9,546 nt of DNA, from positions 1 to 9,546 of the forward strand of contig DOHC01000105.1 in NCBI GenBank assembly GCA_003535475.1. Reading direction: 5' to 3'. This document shows, one piece after another, positions 1 to 6,370 of the stretch (the stretch's first letter is position 1; each line of letters begins with the position of its first letter). This DNA comes from Nitrospiraceae bacterium (GTDB taxonomy: Bacteria; Nitrospirota; Thermodesulfovibrionia; Thermodesulfovibrionales; UBA1546). Under the pieces are notes generated by a model, which had not been told where the DNA came from, did not search any database, and saw only the letters and a list, made by a program, of their open reading frames with translations. Position numbers and translations under genes: made by a program.

Positions 1-1
1 A

Positions 2-167
2 ATCTCTTTAAGCACAAAAGGATTTAGTGATGTCCTCGATATTAATGGAAAAGTTGCAAAAATAGCAGAAGACTCAGGGATTCAAAATGGCATGGTGAAT
101 GTTTTTTGTTCAGGGTCTACAGGCAGCATTACAACAATTGAATATGAATCAGGTGGTCAATGATAAG
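2..167 (+). pseudogene. UPF0047/YjbQ-family protein, 5' fragment, frameshifted and truncated
   Basis: Reading from base 2 the sequence encodes about 53 residues typical of the N-terminal part of the UPF0047 (YjbQ) family: an opening like SLSTKGFSDVLDI, then a SGI..GMVNVF segment, then GSTGSITTIEYESG. The frame hits TGA at 161-163, just after the ESG. One frame over, bases 153-167 read VVNDK, which is what family members usually carry after the EYExG motif, so a single missing base near 152-156 is likely. Beyond about 167 no family-like sequence appears; the C-terminal half (the conserved His-containing and GTWQ segments) is absent, and the oppositely oriented zinc-ribbon gene ends at 198. Only a few codons at the start lie outside the window. 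Some family members have thiamine-phosphate synthase activity, but this copy should be inactive. Family assignment is from memory of the motifs. Confidence 0.7.
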
Positions 168-197
168 GCGATAAGTTATAGTCAACTCAGGAGTAAT

Positions 198-434
198 TTA
201 TACGAAATCCTTCCATCCGCAACGCTGACAACGGTATACATCAATAGGAATAATTTTGCCCTCTCCTTGATGCCCCTCGGTATAAGCTGTTACGTCAGTG
301 GAAGCGGATGAGACGGCGGGAGAATTACATGAAGTGCTGTCAGAGGTGTATCCACGAGATATCTTTGTAGTACATTTTGTCATTTCTCCGCCACACTTCT
401 TGCAAGTTATCGGAACGTTTACGTCACCTTCCAT
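198..434 (-). CDS. Small zinc-ribbon protein, 78 aa, function unknown
   Basis: The protein has two CxxC pairs, C11-K-K-C14 near the N-terminus and C69-Q-R-C72 near the C-terminus. This is the layout of a zinc ribbon in which both knuckles chelate one metal ion. The roughly 50 residues between them are rich in Ser and Thr and look disordered. There is no signal peptide or membrane segment, so a cytoplasmic location is expected. I chose the start at 434 rather than an upstream in-frame codon at 479, because a strong GAGGAGG sits 9 bases before this ATG. The gene starts one base after the stop of the membrane-protein gene, so the two are very probably co-transcribed and translationally coupled. 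No specific function can be assigned; small zinc ribbons of this kind may bind nucleic acid or a protein partner. Confidence 0.75.
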   Translation of the reverse strand: MEGDVNVPITCKKCGGEMTKCTTKISRGYTSDSTSCNSPAVSSASTDVTAYTEGHQGEGKIIPIDVYRCQRCGWKDFV

Positions 435-435
435 C

Positions 436-1386
436 TTAATTGTCCTCCTCGTTATCAATATAATTAGAATTCTGTTCAATTCTTATAGTAGGATTATTCC
501 AACTGTTAACGCTCCAGTATACAAACACCTTAAATTTAATTGGCTCGCAATTTGCACCATTTACGACATATGAAATCACAAAATTTCCTTCGTATTTGAA
601 TTTTGCAGGTATTCCTCGAACATGGGGATCTTTAACCCAAACATTCCAGAAGATCTCTTCGGTCATTTGAGCCTCTTCTTTAAAGATCCGCATTACACGT
701 TCCTCTGGCATATCTACATCGCTCTTCGCCATTTCCTCTCTATTAAATCTCGTCATTTCAGCGGCAGTAGTATTTATGGCAAAGAAGATGTCGAGGAAAA
801 AATGACTACCCGATGCGATGTCCACAGTTCCAATTTCTTGTTCCCCAGACCATTTCACTGCAGTCGGATGATAAAATGTGGTATGTCTCTCGGGGTCAAT
901 AAATTCAATCTTTTCGATCCTTGCTTGAATCTCTTTTGCAGTTGTCTTACCGATATTCTTCACTTTAACCCTTGCGCTAAAGCCAGGAACGAGTAGTTCA
1001 ATGATGTCGCCCGTACTCAGACGAATTGAATCTTTTAAATGACCAAAAGATAATCTAAAAAAATAAGGATATTGCCCATTTTCAAGGAAGTAAAGTTTAA
1101 GACGAGGTTTTCTGATTTTTTCCCTTATAATTCCTAAATACAGGGCGACAAATAATGCGGTGAGGGTACTTAAGAGGGTTGCAAATGGGCTAATGATAGG
1201 TCCCCAATCCTTAGCCCAAGCCTTGACCCCACCTTGTGAAAATTTAGATTCCTGAACTGTGAGAGATTCGTTTGTCGCAGTTTTTAGTTGCGCTTCGGTG
1301 GATAAGCAAATTGACGGAACAAGAAGAAAAAGGAGAGTGAGCATACCGAAAAAAAAGCGTTTATATGATAAATTATTTATCGGCAT
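436..1386 (-). CDS. Membrane-anchored protein of unknown function, 316 aa
   Basis: I do not recognise this family. Residues about 9-28 form a basic-then-hydrophobic N-terminal segment that could be a signal peptide or a first membrane helix. Residues about 63-87 form a second clear hydrophobic helix, followed by the basic stretch REKIRKPRLK, which by the positive-inside rule puts the remaining roughly 225 residues in the cytoplasm. That C-terminal part is probably beta-rich; residues about 136-165 (ARVKVKNIGKTTAKEIQARI) resemble an Ig-like beta-sandwich of the kind found in many bacterial envelope proteins. No catalytic motif is visible. No Shine-Dalgarno sequence precedes the ATG at 1386, and Met15 is a possible alternative start, though using it would remove the basic N-region. 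The gene is directly followed by the zinc-ribbon gene. There is no evident link to the tungstate genes, which lie 235 bases upstream in the same orientation. Confidence 0.75.
   Translation of the reverse strand: MPINNLSYKRFFFGMLTLLFLLVPSICLSTEAQLKTATNESLTVQESKFSQGGVKAWAKDWGPIISPFATLLSTLTALFVALYLGIIREKIRKPRLKLYFLENGQYPYFFRLSFGHLKDSIRLSTGDIIELLVPGFSARVKVKNIGKTTAKEIQARIEKIEFIDPERHTTFYHPTAVKWSGEQEIGTVDIASGSHFFLDIFFAINTTAAEMTRFNREEMAKSDVDMPEERVMRIFKEEAQMTEEIFWNVWVKDPHVRGIPAKFKYEGNFVISYVVNGANCEPIKFKVFVYWSVNSWNNPTIRIEQNSNYIDNEEDN
444..450 (-). promoter_or_regulatory. Ribosome binding site of the zinc-ribbon gene
   Basis: The - strand reads GAGGAGG, 9 bases before the ATG at 434. It lies inside the last codons of the upstream 316-aa gene. 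It decides the start of the 78-aa protein and implies coupling of the two genes. Confidence 0.75.
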
Positions 1387-1621
1387 AATTAAGAGTACAA
1401 TAATACAAATATTTCATGGAAGCAAATAGATTCTGAGATCGAGAAGATAATCCTACCAACAACACCTGAAAACACTCAGTGCGGACTTCTCGCCGACTCT
1501 ATTGAATACGGGTACAAACCTTGATTCGCCGCCGCTTCGACGGTTCCCTTCTTTCTTCATCAAGTAAACAAGATGGACAGGTTTCATTCGGTGCTGAGTC
1601 CAGGTTAAAATGAGCAGAAGT
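1387..1621. other. Gene-free spacer between tupC and the membrane-protein gene
   Basis: No convincing gene is present. The longest noteworthy reading frame is a 44-codon one on the - strand starting near 1587, with no ribosome binding site and no family I recognise. A short imperfect inverted repeat (CCGCCG-CTT-CGACGG) lies around 1530-1545, better paired on the - strand where it contains a G-T wobble, but it has no T-tract in that direction. There is therefore no clear terminator for the tup operon here. Local composition is more GC-rich around 1480-1545 than on either side, which could mean an old insertion remnant. Confidence 0.4.
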
Positions 1622-2275
1622 TCAGGCAGCTGAAATCAGCCCGTTATTCATCACCATCAAATAGTCTGCAAGTCTTCTTGCTTGTTGCATATCATGGGTT
1701 GTCATAATTACAGTTGCCTTATGATAGTTCTTCATTCTCAGGATAATATCTTCTATGATTTCGGTATTTTTCTGGTCAATAGATGCAGTTGGCTCATCAA
1801 GAAAGAGAATTTCAGGCTCAATCACTAATGCCCTTGCTATGCCGAGTCTTTGCGTTTCCCCACTTGAAAGAGTCAAAGCATTTTGATTTTTTTTGTGGCT
1901 CATATGTACAAACTCAAGCACTTTATTAATTTTCTCTTCCGACTCGGCCCGCTTTATTCCTCTTATTGTCAAACCATAGGCGATATTCTTAAATACCGTA
2001 GTATTAAAAACTCCAATCTTGGGCAATAAAAGTGTTATCCGGCGTTTCAATTCCAAGTCTTTCTGTATCATCTTTCCATTGGAAAAATAACTTATATCGC
2101 CGCTATCAGGTAATTCGATAAGGGCACACATTCTAAAGAATGTAGATTTACCACAGCCGTTTGATCCGGTCAAAACATAGATTCCATCGTCATTAAACGA
2201 GAAAGAACAGTTTTTTAGTGCCTGATTTCCATTGTAGCTTTTCCATATATTTGATACTGATAGTCCAAGTTTCAT
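1622..2275 (-). CDS. tupC: ABC transporter ATP-binding protein, tungstate type (TupC-like)
   Basis: This 217-aa protein is a single ABC ATPase domain that would power oxyanion import through the TupB permease on the cytoplasmic face of the membrane. Visible motifs are Walker A GSNGCGKST (37-45), ABC signature LSSGE (136-140), Walker B ILFLDEP (156-162), the D-loop ASID and the H-switch His194 in MTTHD. The length suits the short TupC type, with no C-terminal TOBE/ModC regulatory domain. One oddity is the Q-loop. In the segment LLLPKIGVFNTTV (82-94) the position where the coupling Gln is expected (before the Phe-Asn) seems to be Pro85. The start overlaps the tupB stop by four bases (ATGA), so the two are translationally coupled. 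The tungstate assignment comes from the neighbouring TupA and TupB homologues; molybdate or another oxyanion remains possible. Confidence 0.9.
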   Translation of the reverse strand: MKLGLSVSNIWKSYNGNQALKNCSFSFNDDGIYVLTGSNGCGKSTFFRMCALIELPDSGDISYFSNGKMIQKDLELKRRITLLLPKIGVFNTTVFKNIAYGLTIRGIKRAESEEKINKVLEFVHMSHKKNQNALTLSSGETQRLGIARALVIEPEILFLDEPTASIDQKNTEIIEDIILRMKNYHKATVIMTTHDMQQARRLADYLMVMNNGLISAA

Positions 2276-2979
2276 TTGTTTGCTCCAACTGTACCTTTCT
2301 TCTGTATAAGATGGAGAGCTGAGTTTATCACCAATGAAATTATTAAAAGTATGACTCCCAGCGCAAGCGCAAGTTCAAAATTTCCCTTGTCTGTCTCAAG
2401 TGCTATTGTGGTTGTCATCACCCTTGTATAACCTGCAATGTTTCCACCCACGATCAGTATTGCGCCGACTTCAGCCATAACCCTGCCGAACCCGGCAATA
2501 ATAGATGATAAAATCCCATATCTTGCCTCTTTTATAATGGTAATAGCTTTCTGATATGGAGTTGCACCGAGGGTTATTGCAGCCTGTCCGATTATCGGGT
2601 CAACAGCAACAATTGCTGAATGACAAAGAGATGCTACGATAGGTAATGCAAGAATGGTCTGAGCAGCAACCATTGCAGATGGTGTATATAATAAACCCAT
2701 AAAGCCAAGAGGTCCGCTCCTTGATAGTAAAAGATAGACGAAAAGACCTACTACAACAGGGGGTAGTCCCATAAAAGTATTCAGAAGGGTGATTATGAAC
2801 CCTCTGCCCGGAAATTTCTTCAGGCCTATAACAGCGCCTGCAGGAACGCCTATGACGGATGATATAAAGAGAGCTGTTCCTGAAACTTTCAGAGATAGCA
2901 ATATTATACCCAGAAGTTCTCGGTCGAGATTGTAGATAAGGGAAAATGCCTTTAAAAAACCTTCCATCATTGAATTCAT
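2272..2979 (-). CDS. tupB: ABC transporter permease, tungstate type (TupB-like)
   Basis: This 235-aa inner-membrane protein belongs to the binding-protein-dependent transport permease (BPD_transp_1) superfamily. Hydrophobic helices lie at about 22-52, 61-86, 100-125, 155-180 and 203-225. The cytoplasmic coupling loop (EAA region) is at about 132-150, AAITLGATPYQKAITIIK, where GAT replaces the usual GAS/GAN. It would form a homodimeric channel energised by TupC and fed by the TupA-type binding proteins. The ATG at 2979 has no evident Shine-Dalgarno sequence; Met4 and Met5 are alternative starts and lack one too. A promoter-like element ends only about nine bases before the ATG, so the message from it could be nearly leaderless. 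The gene follows a stem-loop that separates it from the porin, and overlaps tupC by four bases. Confidence 0.9.
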   Translation of the reverse strand: MNSMMEGFLKAFSLIYNLDRELLGIILLSLKVSGTALFISSVIGVPAGAVIGLKKFPGRGFIITLLNTFMGLPPVVVGLFVYLLLSRSGPLGFMGLLYTPSAMVAAQTILALPIVASLCHSAIVAVDPIIGQAAITLGATPYQKAITIIKEARYGILSSIIAGFGRVMAEVGAILIVGGNIAGYTRVMTTTIALETDKGNFELALALGVILLIISLVINSALHLIQKKGTVGANK

Positions 2980-2988
2980 AATGAGAAA

Positions 2989-3016
2989 AATATAAAATGA
3001 AACTTCTAATTTTCAA
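2989..3016 (-). promoter_or_regulatory. Candidate internal promoter before tupB
   Basis: On the - strand TTGAAA (3011-3016) is followed after 16 bases by TATATT (2989-2994); each differs from the sigma-70 consensus at one position. It lies just after the stem-loop downstream of the porin gene, and its expected transcript would begin within a few bases of the tupB ATG. AT-rich sequence makes chance matches possible. Confidence 0.45.
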
Positions 3017-3020
3017 GAAT

Positions 3021-3050
3021 AAAGGCCGAAGGTTTTGACCCTCGGCCTTT
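3021..3050 (-). terminator. Stem-loop terminator or attenuator between porin and tupB
   Basis: Arms AAAGGCCGA and TCGGCCTTT pair perfectly over 9 bp. In the - strand RNA they extend by a G-U wobble and two G-C pairs to a 12-bp stem with a 6-base loop, and the tail reads TTTATTCTT. On the + strand the wobble position becomes an A-C mismatch and no T-tail follows, so the element fits leftward transcription. It starts 12 bases after the porin stop. The interrupted T-tract suggests partial termination, or protection of the upstream mRNA 3' end, rather than a complete stop. Confidence 0.7.
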
Positions 3051-3062
3051 ATAAAATGAGTT

Positions 3063-4589
3063 TTAGAAATAGAACTGCATCATCGTTCTGAATCTGTTAT
3101 CGTGCTGGTCGTCATCAACTGGAACAGTTGCACCGGGGACTTCGGTAAACTCCCTTATCAGATAACTGTAATCAAGAGAGAGCTTCAGGTTGTGGCCATA
3201 AAAATAATAGTTTAATCCTACGGTATATTCCTGAAGGTTTTTCTCAATTGCATTGTTTGTCCCACCGTTAACGCTGACAAGACCAAGACCGGAAGCATTG
3301 GATTTGGCTACATTGTTATCCTCCATTCGCTCAACATAGGCATACCTTGCTACAACTTCAAACTTTTTGGGTAGTATGAAGTAGCCCGCGTCAAATCTGT
3401 AGGCAAACCTGTCCCACGTATCGCCGCCATCCCTGTCCTGCTCTAAACGGTCATACCCGTATTCAGCATCGAGAGAAAAACCCTTATATCTGAACAGGGC
3501 AGCCAGATCATAACCGCTTCCATGGATATCATAGGCATTTACTGATTGTTCCTTCCCGTCTGTTGCACTTCGAATCTTCTTTAACCTGTCTGTGTTGTAA
3601 AATCCTGAAATCAGGAAACAGGCCTTAGGGGTTTGACTGTTATCAATATCCCCCTGCTGAACGAGATTATATTTTCCCAATGGATTAATGGAGATTCTGC
3701 CCACCCAGAGCGGAGGGGTATCAAGATTGGGAGTATCTTTTGTATTCCTTCCATTATAAACTCCTGCCCAGTATTGCAGAAATCCATTCTGGCCGAGTAA
3801 ATCAATGTCACCCTGAAGCTGAGCCCCCTGAGACCTGAAGAGGTTAAAGCCTCCTATGGGAAATTTTGTTACGGAATCTTCATTGCTCACCTGGAAATTA
3901 GCATTTCCTCCAGGCCATTTTCTTGAGTCCTGCTTGCCGTCTGCATCTGTCTCTCCGGTAAAGATAGACCTTTCCACACCGTTCAGAAGGCTTGCTGATT
4001 GCCAGAAGTGAAGTCCATAAGGCAACTTTGCACGACCGAACTGCACCTGGGCATACGGATATTTTTTCCATGTCACATATGCATCATGAAGGTTGACAGC
4101 ACTTGTGGGTTCCAATTGAACATGGAAGAAATAGGTCCAGTCTTTAGTAGGCGCATTGCCCGAGAAGATTACCCTTGCACGTCTCGTATAGAAATTGCTC
4201 CAGTTCTCATCGTTGGCATTGACCGTTTTGTCAAAATCGATATAGTCATAACGAAACTGGAGGAATAAATTAGTCTTTAACAGAAAATTGTCATCCTTGG
4301 TTTTGATGTAAAACCCCTTATCATATCCAGCCTGTAAGACTGGCTTTTCAGCCTCGACAATCTTTTTTTCCGGCTCGGCTGGTTTGACTATTTTTTCTGC
4401 CTGCTTCTTTTCTAACTCTTCTATCCTGTTGAAAAGTTTCTGCATATCAGTCTTATGCTGTTCCTGCATCTTCTGAATCTCGCCTTTGAGTCTTTCAATC
4501 TCTGAGGACTCAGCTGAAGCCGTAGCAGGCAAATTCCATGCTACAAAAGAAAAAGCGAAAAGCAACAGAAAAATAGAAATATGTTTCAT
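3063..4589 (-). CDS. Outer-membrane anion porin, OprP/OprO-type
   Basis: This 508-aa protein has a signal peptide (about 1-26, ending in ATASA), then a predicted coiled coil at about 28-67 (heptad-like Leu/Ile with Glu/Lys). A Pro/Lys/Glu linker covers about 68-84, and a beta-barrel runs to the C-terminal Phe of MMQFYF, the signal recognised by the BAM machinery. The barrel opening (GFYIKTKDDNFLLKTNLFLQ) and its many alternating aromatic strands match the phosphate-selective porin O/P family, whose N-terminal coiled coil forms a trimer stalk. Such porins pass small anions such as phosphate, pyrophosphate or arsenate. Its position between tupA and tupB implies it admits the oxyanion carried by the ABC system. 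The start is supported by AAGGAG seven bases before the ATG; that site overlaps the end of tupA, 12 bases away. Confidence 0.88.
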   Translation of the reverse strand: MKHISIFLLLFAFSFVAWNLPATASAESSEIERLKGEIQKMQEQHKTDMQKLFNRIEELEKKQAEKIVKPAEPEKKIVEAEKPVLQAGYDKGFYIKTKDDNFLLKTNLFLQFRYDYIDFDKTVNANDENWSNFYTRRARVIFSGNAPTKDWTYFFHVQLEPTSAVNLHDAYVTWKKYPYAQVQFGRAKLPYGLHFWQSASLLNGVERSIFTGETDADGKQDSRKWPGGNANFQVSNEDSVTKFPIGGFNLFRSQGAQLQGDIDLLGQNGFLQYWAGVYNGRNTKDTPNLDTPPLWVGRISINPLGKYNLVQQGDIDNSQTPKACFLISGFYNTDRLKKIRSATDGKEQSVNAYDIHGSGYDLAALFRYKGFSLDAEYGYDRLEQDRDGGDTWDRFAYRFDAGYFILPKKFEVVARYAYVERMEDNNVAKSNASGLGLVSVNGGTNNAIEKNLQEYTVGLNYYFYGHNLKLSLDYSYLIREFTEVPGATVPVDDDQHDNRFRTMMQFYF

Positions 4590-4601
4590 GATATAACTCC
4601 T

Positions 4602-5420
4602 TTATTTTGCATTTGGAATAAATAGTTGATTCCCGTTTTTATCTTTGAAAGAAGCGATAGCCTGCTGGCCTTCCTTTGAGATAAGCCAGTTCACAAATTC
4701 CATAGCTTCTTTGTATTTGACGTGTTTATGCTTTTCGGGATTAACAGCCATGACACCATACTGATTGAATAATACCGGATCACCTTCAAGCACTATCACC
4801 ATATCAAGTTTATCTTTGTCCTTTGTGGCAAGCCACGTGCCTCTATCAGTTAGCGTATAAGCTCTCTTTTCATTGGCGATCCGCTGGGTCTTTTCCATCC
4901 CCTGGCCTACCTCAAGATACCACTTCTGTCCTTTCGGTTCTATTCCTACCTTTTTCCATATGGATAATTCCTTTGTATGAGTGCCTGAGTTATCCCCCCT
5001 TGAAACGAACGAGGATGAACCAGCAATTTTCTTGAATGCTTCATCGGTTGATTTTATGCCTTTAATTTTCGCCGGATCGTTGTTAGGTCCAATAATCACG
5101 AAATCGTTATACATTACTTCGTGGCGGTTTACAAAGAAACCTTCTTCAACAGCCTTTAATTCCTGTTCCTTCGCATGTACAAAAGCAACATCAGCGTCTC
5201 CTCTTTTCCCCATCTCAATAGAAGCACCCGTACCACGCGCAACAACTTTGACCTTTATACCTGTCTTCGTCTCAAAAATGGGCAGGATATACCCGAACAA
5301 TCCTGAATTCTCAGTGCTTGTAGTAGATGCACAGATTATCTCTTTCTCTGCCGAAGCATTCACCGCAGTAAAAACTGATAACAAAAAAGCAATTGTCAAA
5401 AAACATCTTAAAAATCTCAT
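4602..5420 (-). CDS. tupA: Periplasmic tungstate-binding protein (TupA-like)
   Basis: This is a 272-aa extracytoplasmic solute-binding protein. Residues 1-24 are a typical signal peptide with likely cleavage after NASA. The mature protein begins with the ligand motif STTSTENSG (32-40), the Thr/Ser cluster that TupA proteins use for tungstate. It also has the second conserved motif SRGDNSGTHTKE (140-151) and a TLTDRGTW segment. It should deliver the oxyanion to TupB. I chose the ATG at 5420 because AAGGAG lies 8 bases upstream; an in-frame TTG at 5438 would put that site inside the gene and spoil the signal peptide. It follows the second binding protein after 63 bases and precedes the porin. 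Of the three paralogues in the locus this is the most canonical. Tungstate is favoured over molybdate by family resemblance only. Confidence 0.9.
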   Translation of the reverse strand: MRFLRCFLTIAFLLSVFTAVNASAEKEIICASTTSTENSGLFGYILPIFETKTGIKVKVVARGTGASIEMGKRGDADVAFVHAKEQELKAVEEGFFVNRHEVMYNDFVIIGPNNDPAKIKGIKSTDEAFKKIAGSSSFVSRGDNSGTHTKELSIWKKVGIEPKGQKWYLEVGQGMEKTQRIANEKRAYTLTDRGTWLATKDKDKLDMVIVLEGDPVLFNQYGVMAVNPEKHKHVKYKEAMEFVNWLISKEGQQAIASFKDKNGNQLFIPNAK

Positions 5421-5428
5421 TCCATAAT

Positions 5429-5434
5429 CTCCTT
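5429..5434 (-). promoter_or_regulatory. Ribosome binding site deciding the tupA start
   Basis: AAGGAG on the - strand, 8 bases before the ATG at 5420. It rules out the longer TTG-initiated reading beginning at 5438. Confidence 0.8.
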
Positions 5435-5483
5435 TCAATAATAATTAATATGTTTGTAACTGGCCTGCAAATACCACATTTTG

Positions 5484-6347
5484 CTAATCATCATATTGCT
5501 TTGCATATTCGGCATCATTGTAAAGACCTTCACCATACTTATCTTTTCCATATTCTCTTATAATCTTTTGCCCTCTGTGAGAAGCTACAAAGTCTATAAA
5601 CTTTGCTGCTATTGTTACTCCTGTTGTTGCACCTTCAGGCTGGCAAAGAGCATGGTATGTATTAACGAGAAATTTATCTCCCCTGTAGAGTATTTTTAGA
5701 TTTGGGACATTCTTTTTTTCTGCCACCCAGGTGCTGCTGTCGGTCATGAAATATCCTTTTTCAATATGTGCTCTTTTCAAGGTTGCTATCATGAAATCTT
5801 TTGTAACAATGTACCAGTCACTGGAAGGTGATATGCCGGCTTTTTTCCATATGTCCATTTCTTTTTTGTGTGTTCCCGAGTTATCTCCCCTTGAGAAAAA
5901 TTTAGATTTTGCTGACGCAATCCGTTTATATGCATCAACAGCACTTTGAGCCTCAGAAATTCTTGCGGGGTCATCAGGTGGGCCAACAATATAAAACTCA
6001 TTGGAACCAATCAGAGTTCGTTTCATAGCCCAACCTTCAGCTATTGCCTTTTTTTCAGCTTCGGGAGCATGGACCATAATCATGTCGGTTTTCTTTTCTT
6101 TGAGAAGTGCTAAAGAATCTCCCGTGCCTGCTTTTATCCAGCAAAGGGTTGCGTCCATCTCTTTGCCAAAAGTTTCTACAAGCACTCTCAGGAGTCCAAG
6201 TTCTCCAGGGCTCCCTGTAGCAAGAGAAAATTTATTTGAACCGCTTCCATATACTTCTGTACATTTTTCATCAGCATGAGATATTAAAGGCAATGAAGTT
6301 AAAGCAACAACGAATAACATGAATAAGAGTACTTTCTTTTTTCTCAT
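5484..6347 (-). CDS. Secreted TupA-like binding protein with altered ligand motif
   Basis: This 287-aa protein is a divergent paralogue of the neighbouring TupA. Residues 1-25 form a signal peptide (MRKKK, a hydrophobic core, cleavage near SHA). The second family motif is intact (FSRGDNSGTHKKE, 151-163), as are GTGDS, MVHAPEAE and the GPPDDPARI segment. The N-terminal ligand motif is not: where TupA has STTSTENSGL this protein has ATGSPGELGL (43-52), losing two of the Thr and gaining Gly and Pro. Cys29 and Cys69 in the mature chain could form a disulfide. The C-terminus is about 15 residues longer than in the other two. It probably binds a different or bulkier anion while sharing the single TupB/TupC transporter. 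GGAG lies about eight bases before the ATG. It follows the first operon gene after 23 bases. Confidence 0.88.
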   Translation of the reverse strand: MRKKKVLLFMLFVVALTSLPLISHADEKCTEVYGSGSNKFSLATGSPGELGLLRVLVETFGKEMDATLCWIKAGTGDSLALLKEKKTDMIMVHAPEAEKKAIAEGWAMKRTLIGSNEFYIVGPPDDPARISEAQSAVDAYKRIASAKSKFFSRGDNSGTHKKEMDIWKKAGISPSSDWYIVTKDFMIATLKRAHIEKGYFMTDSSTWVAEKKNVPNLKILYRGDKFLVNTYHALCQPEGATTGVTIAAKFIDFVASHRGQKIIREYGKDKYGEGLYNDAEYAKQYDD

Positions 6348-6370
6348 TTTCTATCTCCACACAGATAAAG

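Noticed and set aside
622..996. 124-codon open frame on the + strand
   Set aside because: Antisense to the 316-aa membrane-protein gene, which has coherent membrane topology and coupling to its neighbour; the antisense product shows no domain.
1453..1587. 44-codon frame on the - strand in the tupC downstream spacer
   Set aside because: No ribosome binding site, no recognised family and basic low-information composition; possibly a remnant, but not supportable as a gene.
2600..3016. 138-codon open frame on the - strand
   Set aside because: Out-of-frame overlap with tupB; the tupB frame has the membrane helices and EAA loop, while this one is basic and Cys-rich without a family.
4981..5427. 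148-codon open frame on the + strand
   Set aside because: Antisense shadow of the canonical tupA gene; no recognisable protein features.
5421..5438. TTG-initiated N-terminal extension of tupA
   Set aside because: It would place the AAGGAG site inside the coding region and put acidic and polar residues before the signal peptide; the ATG at 5420 has ideal spacing.
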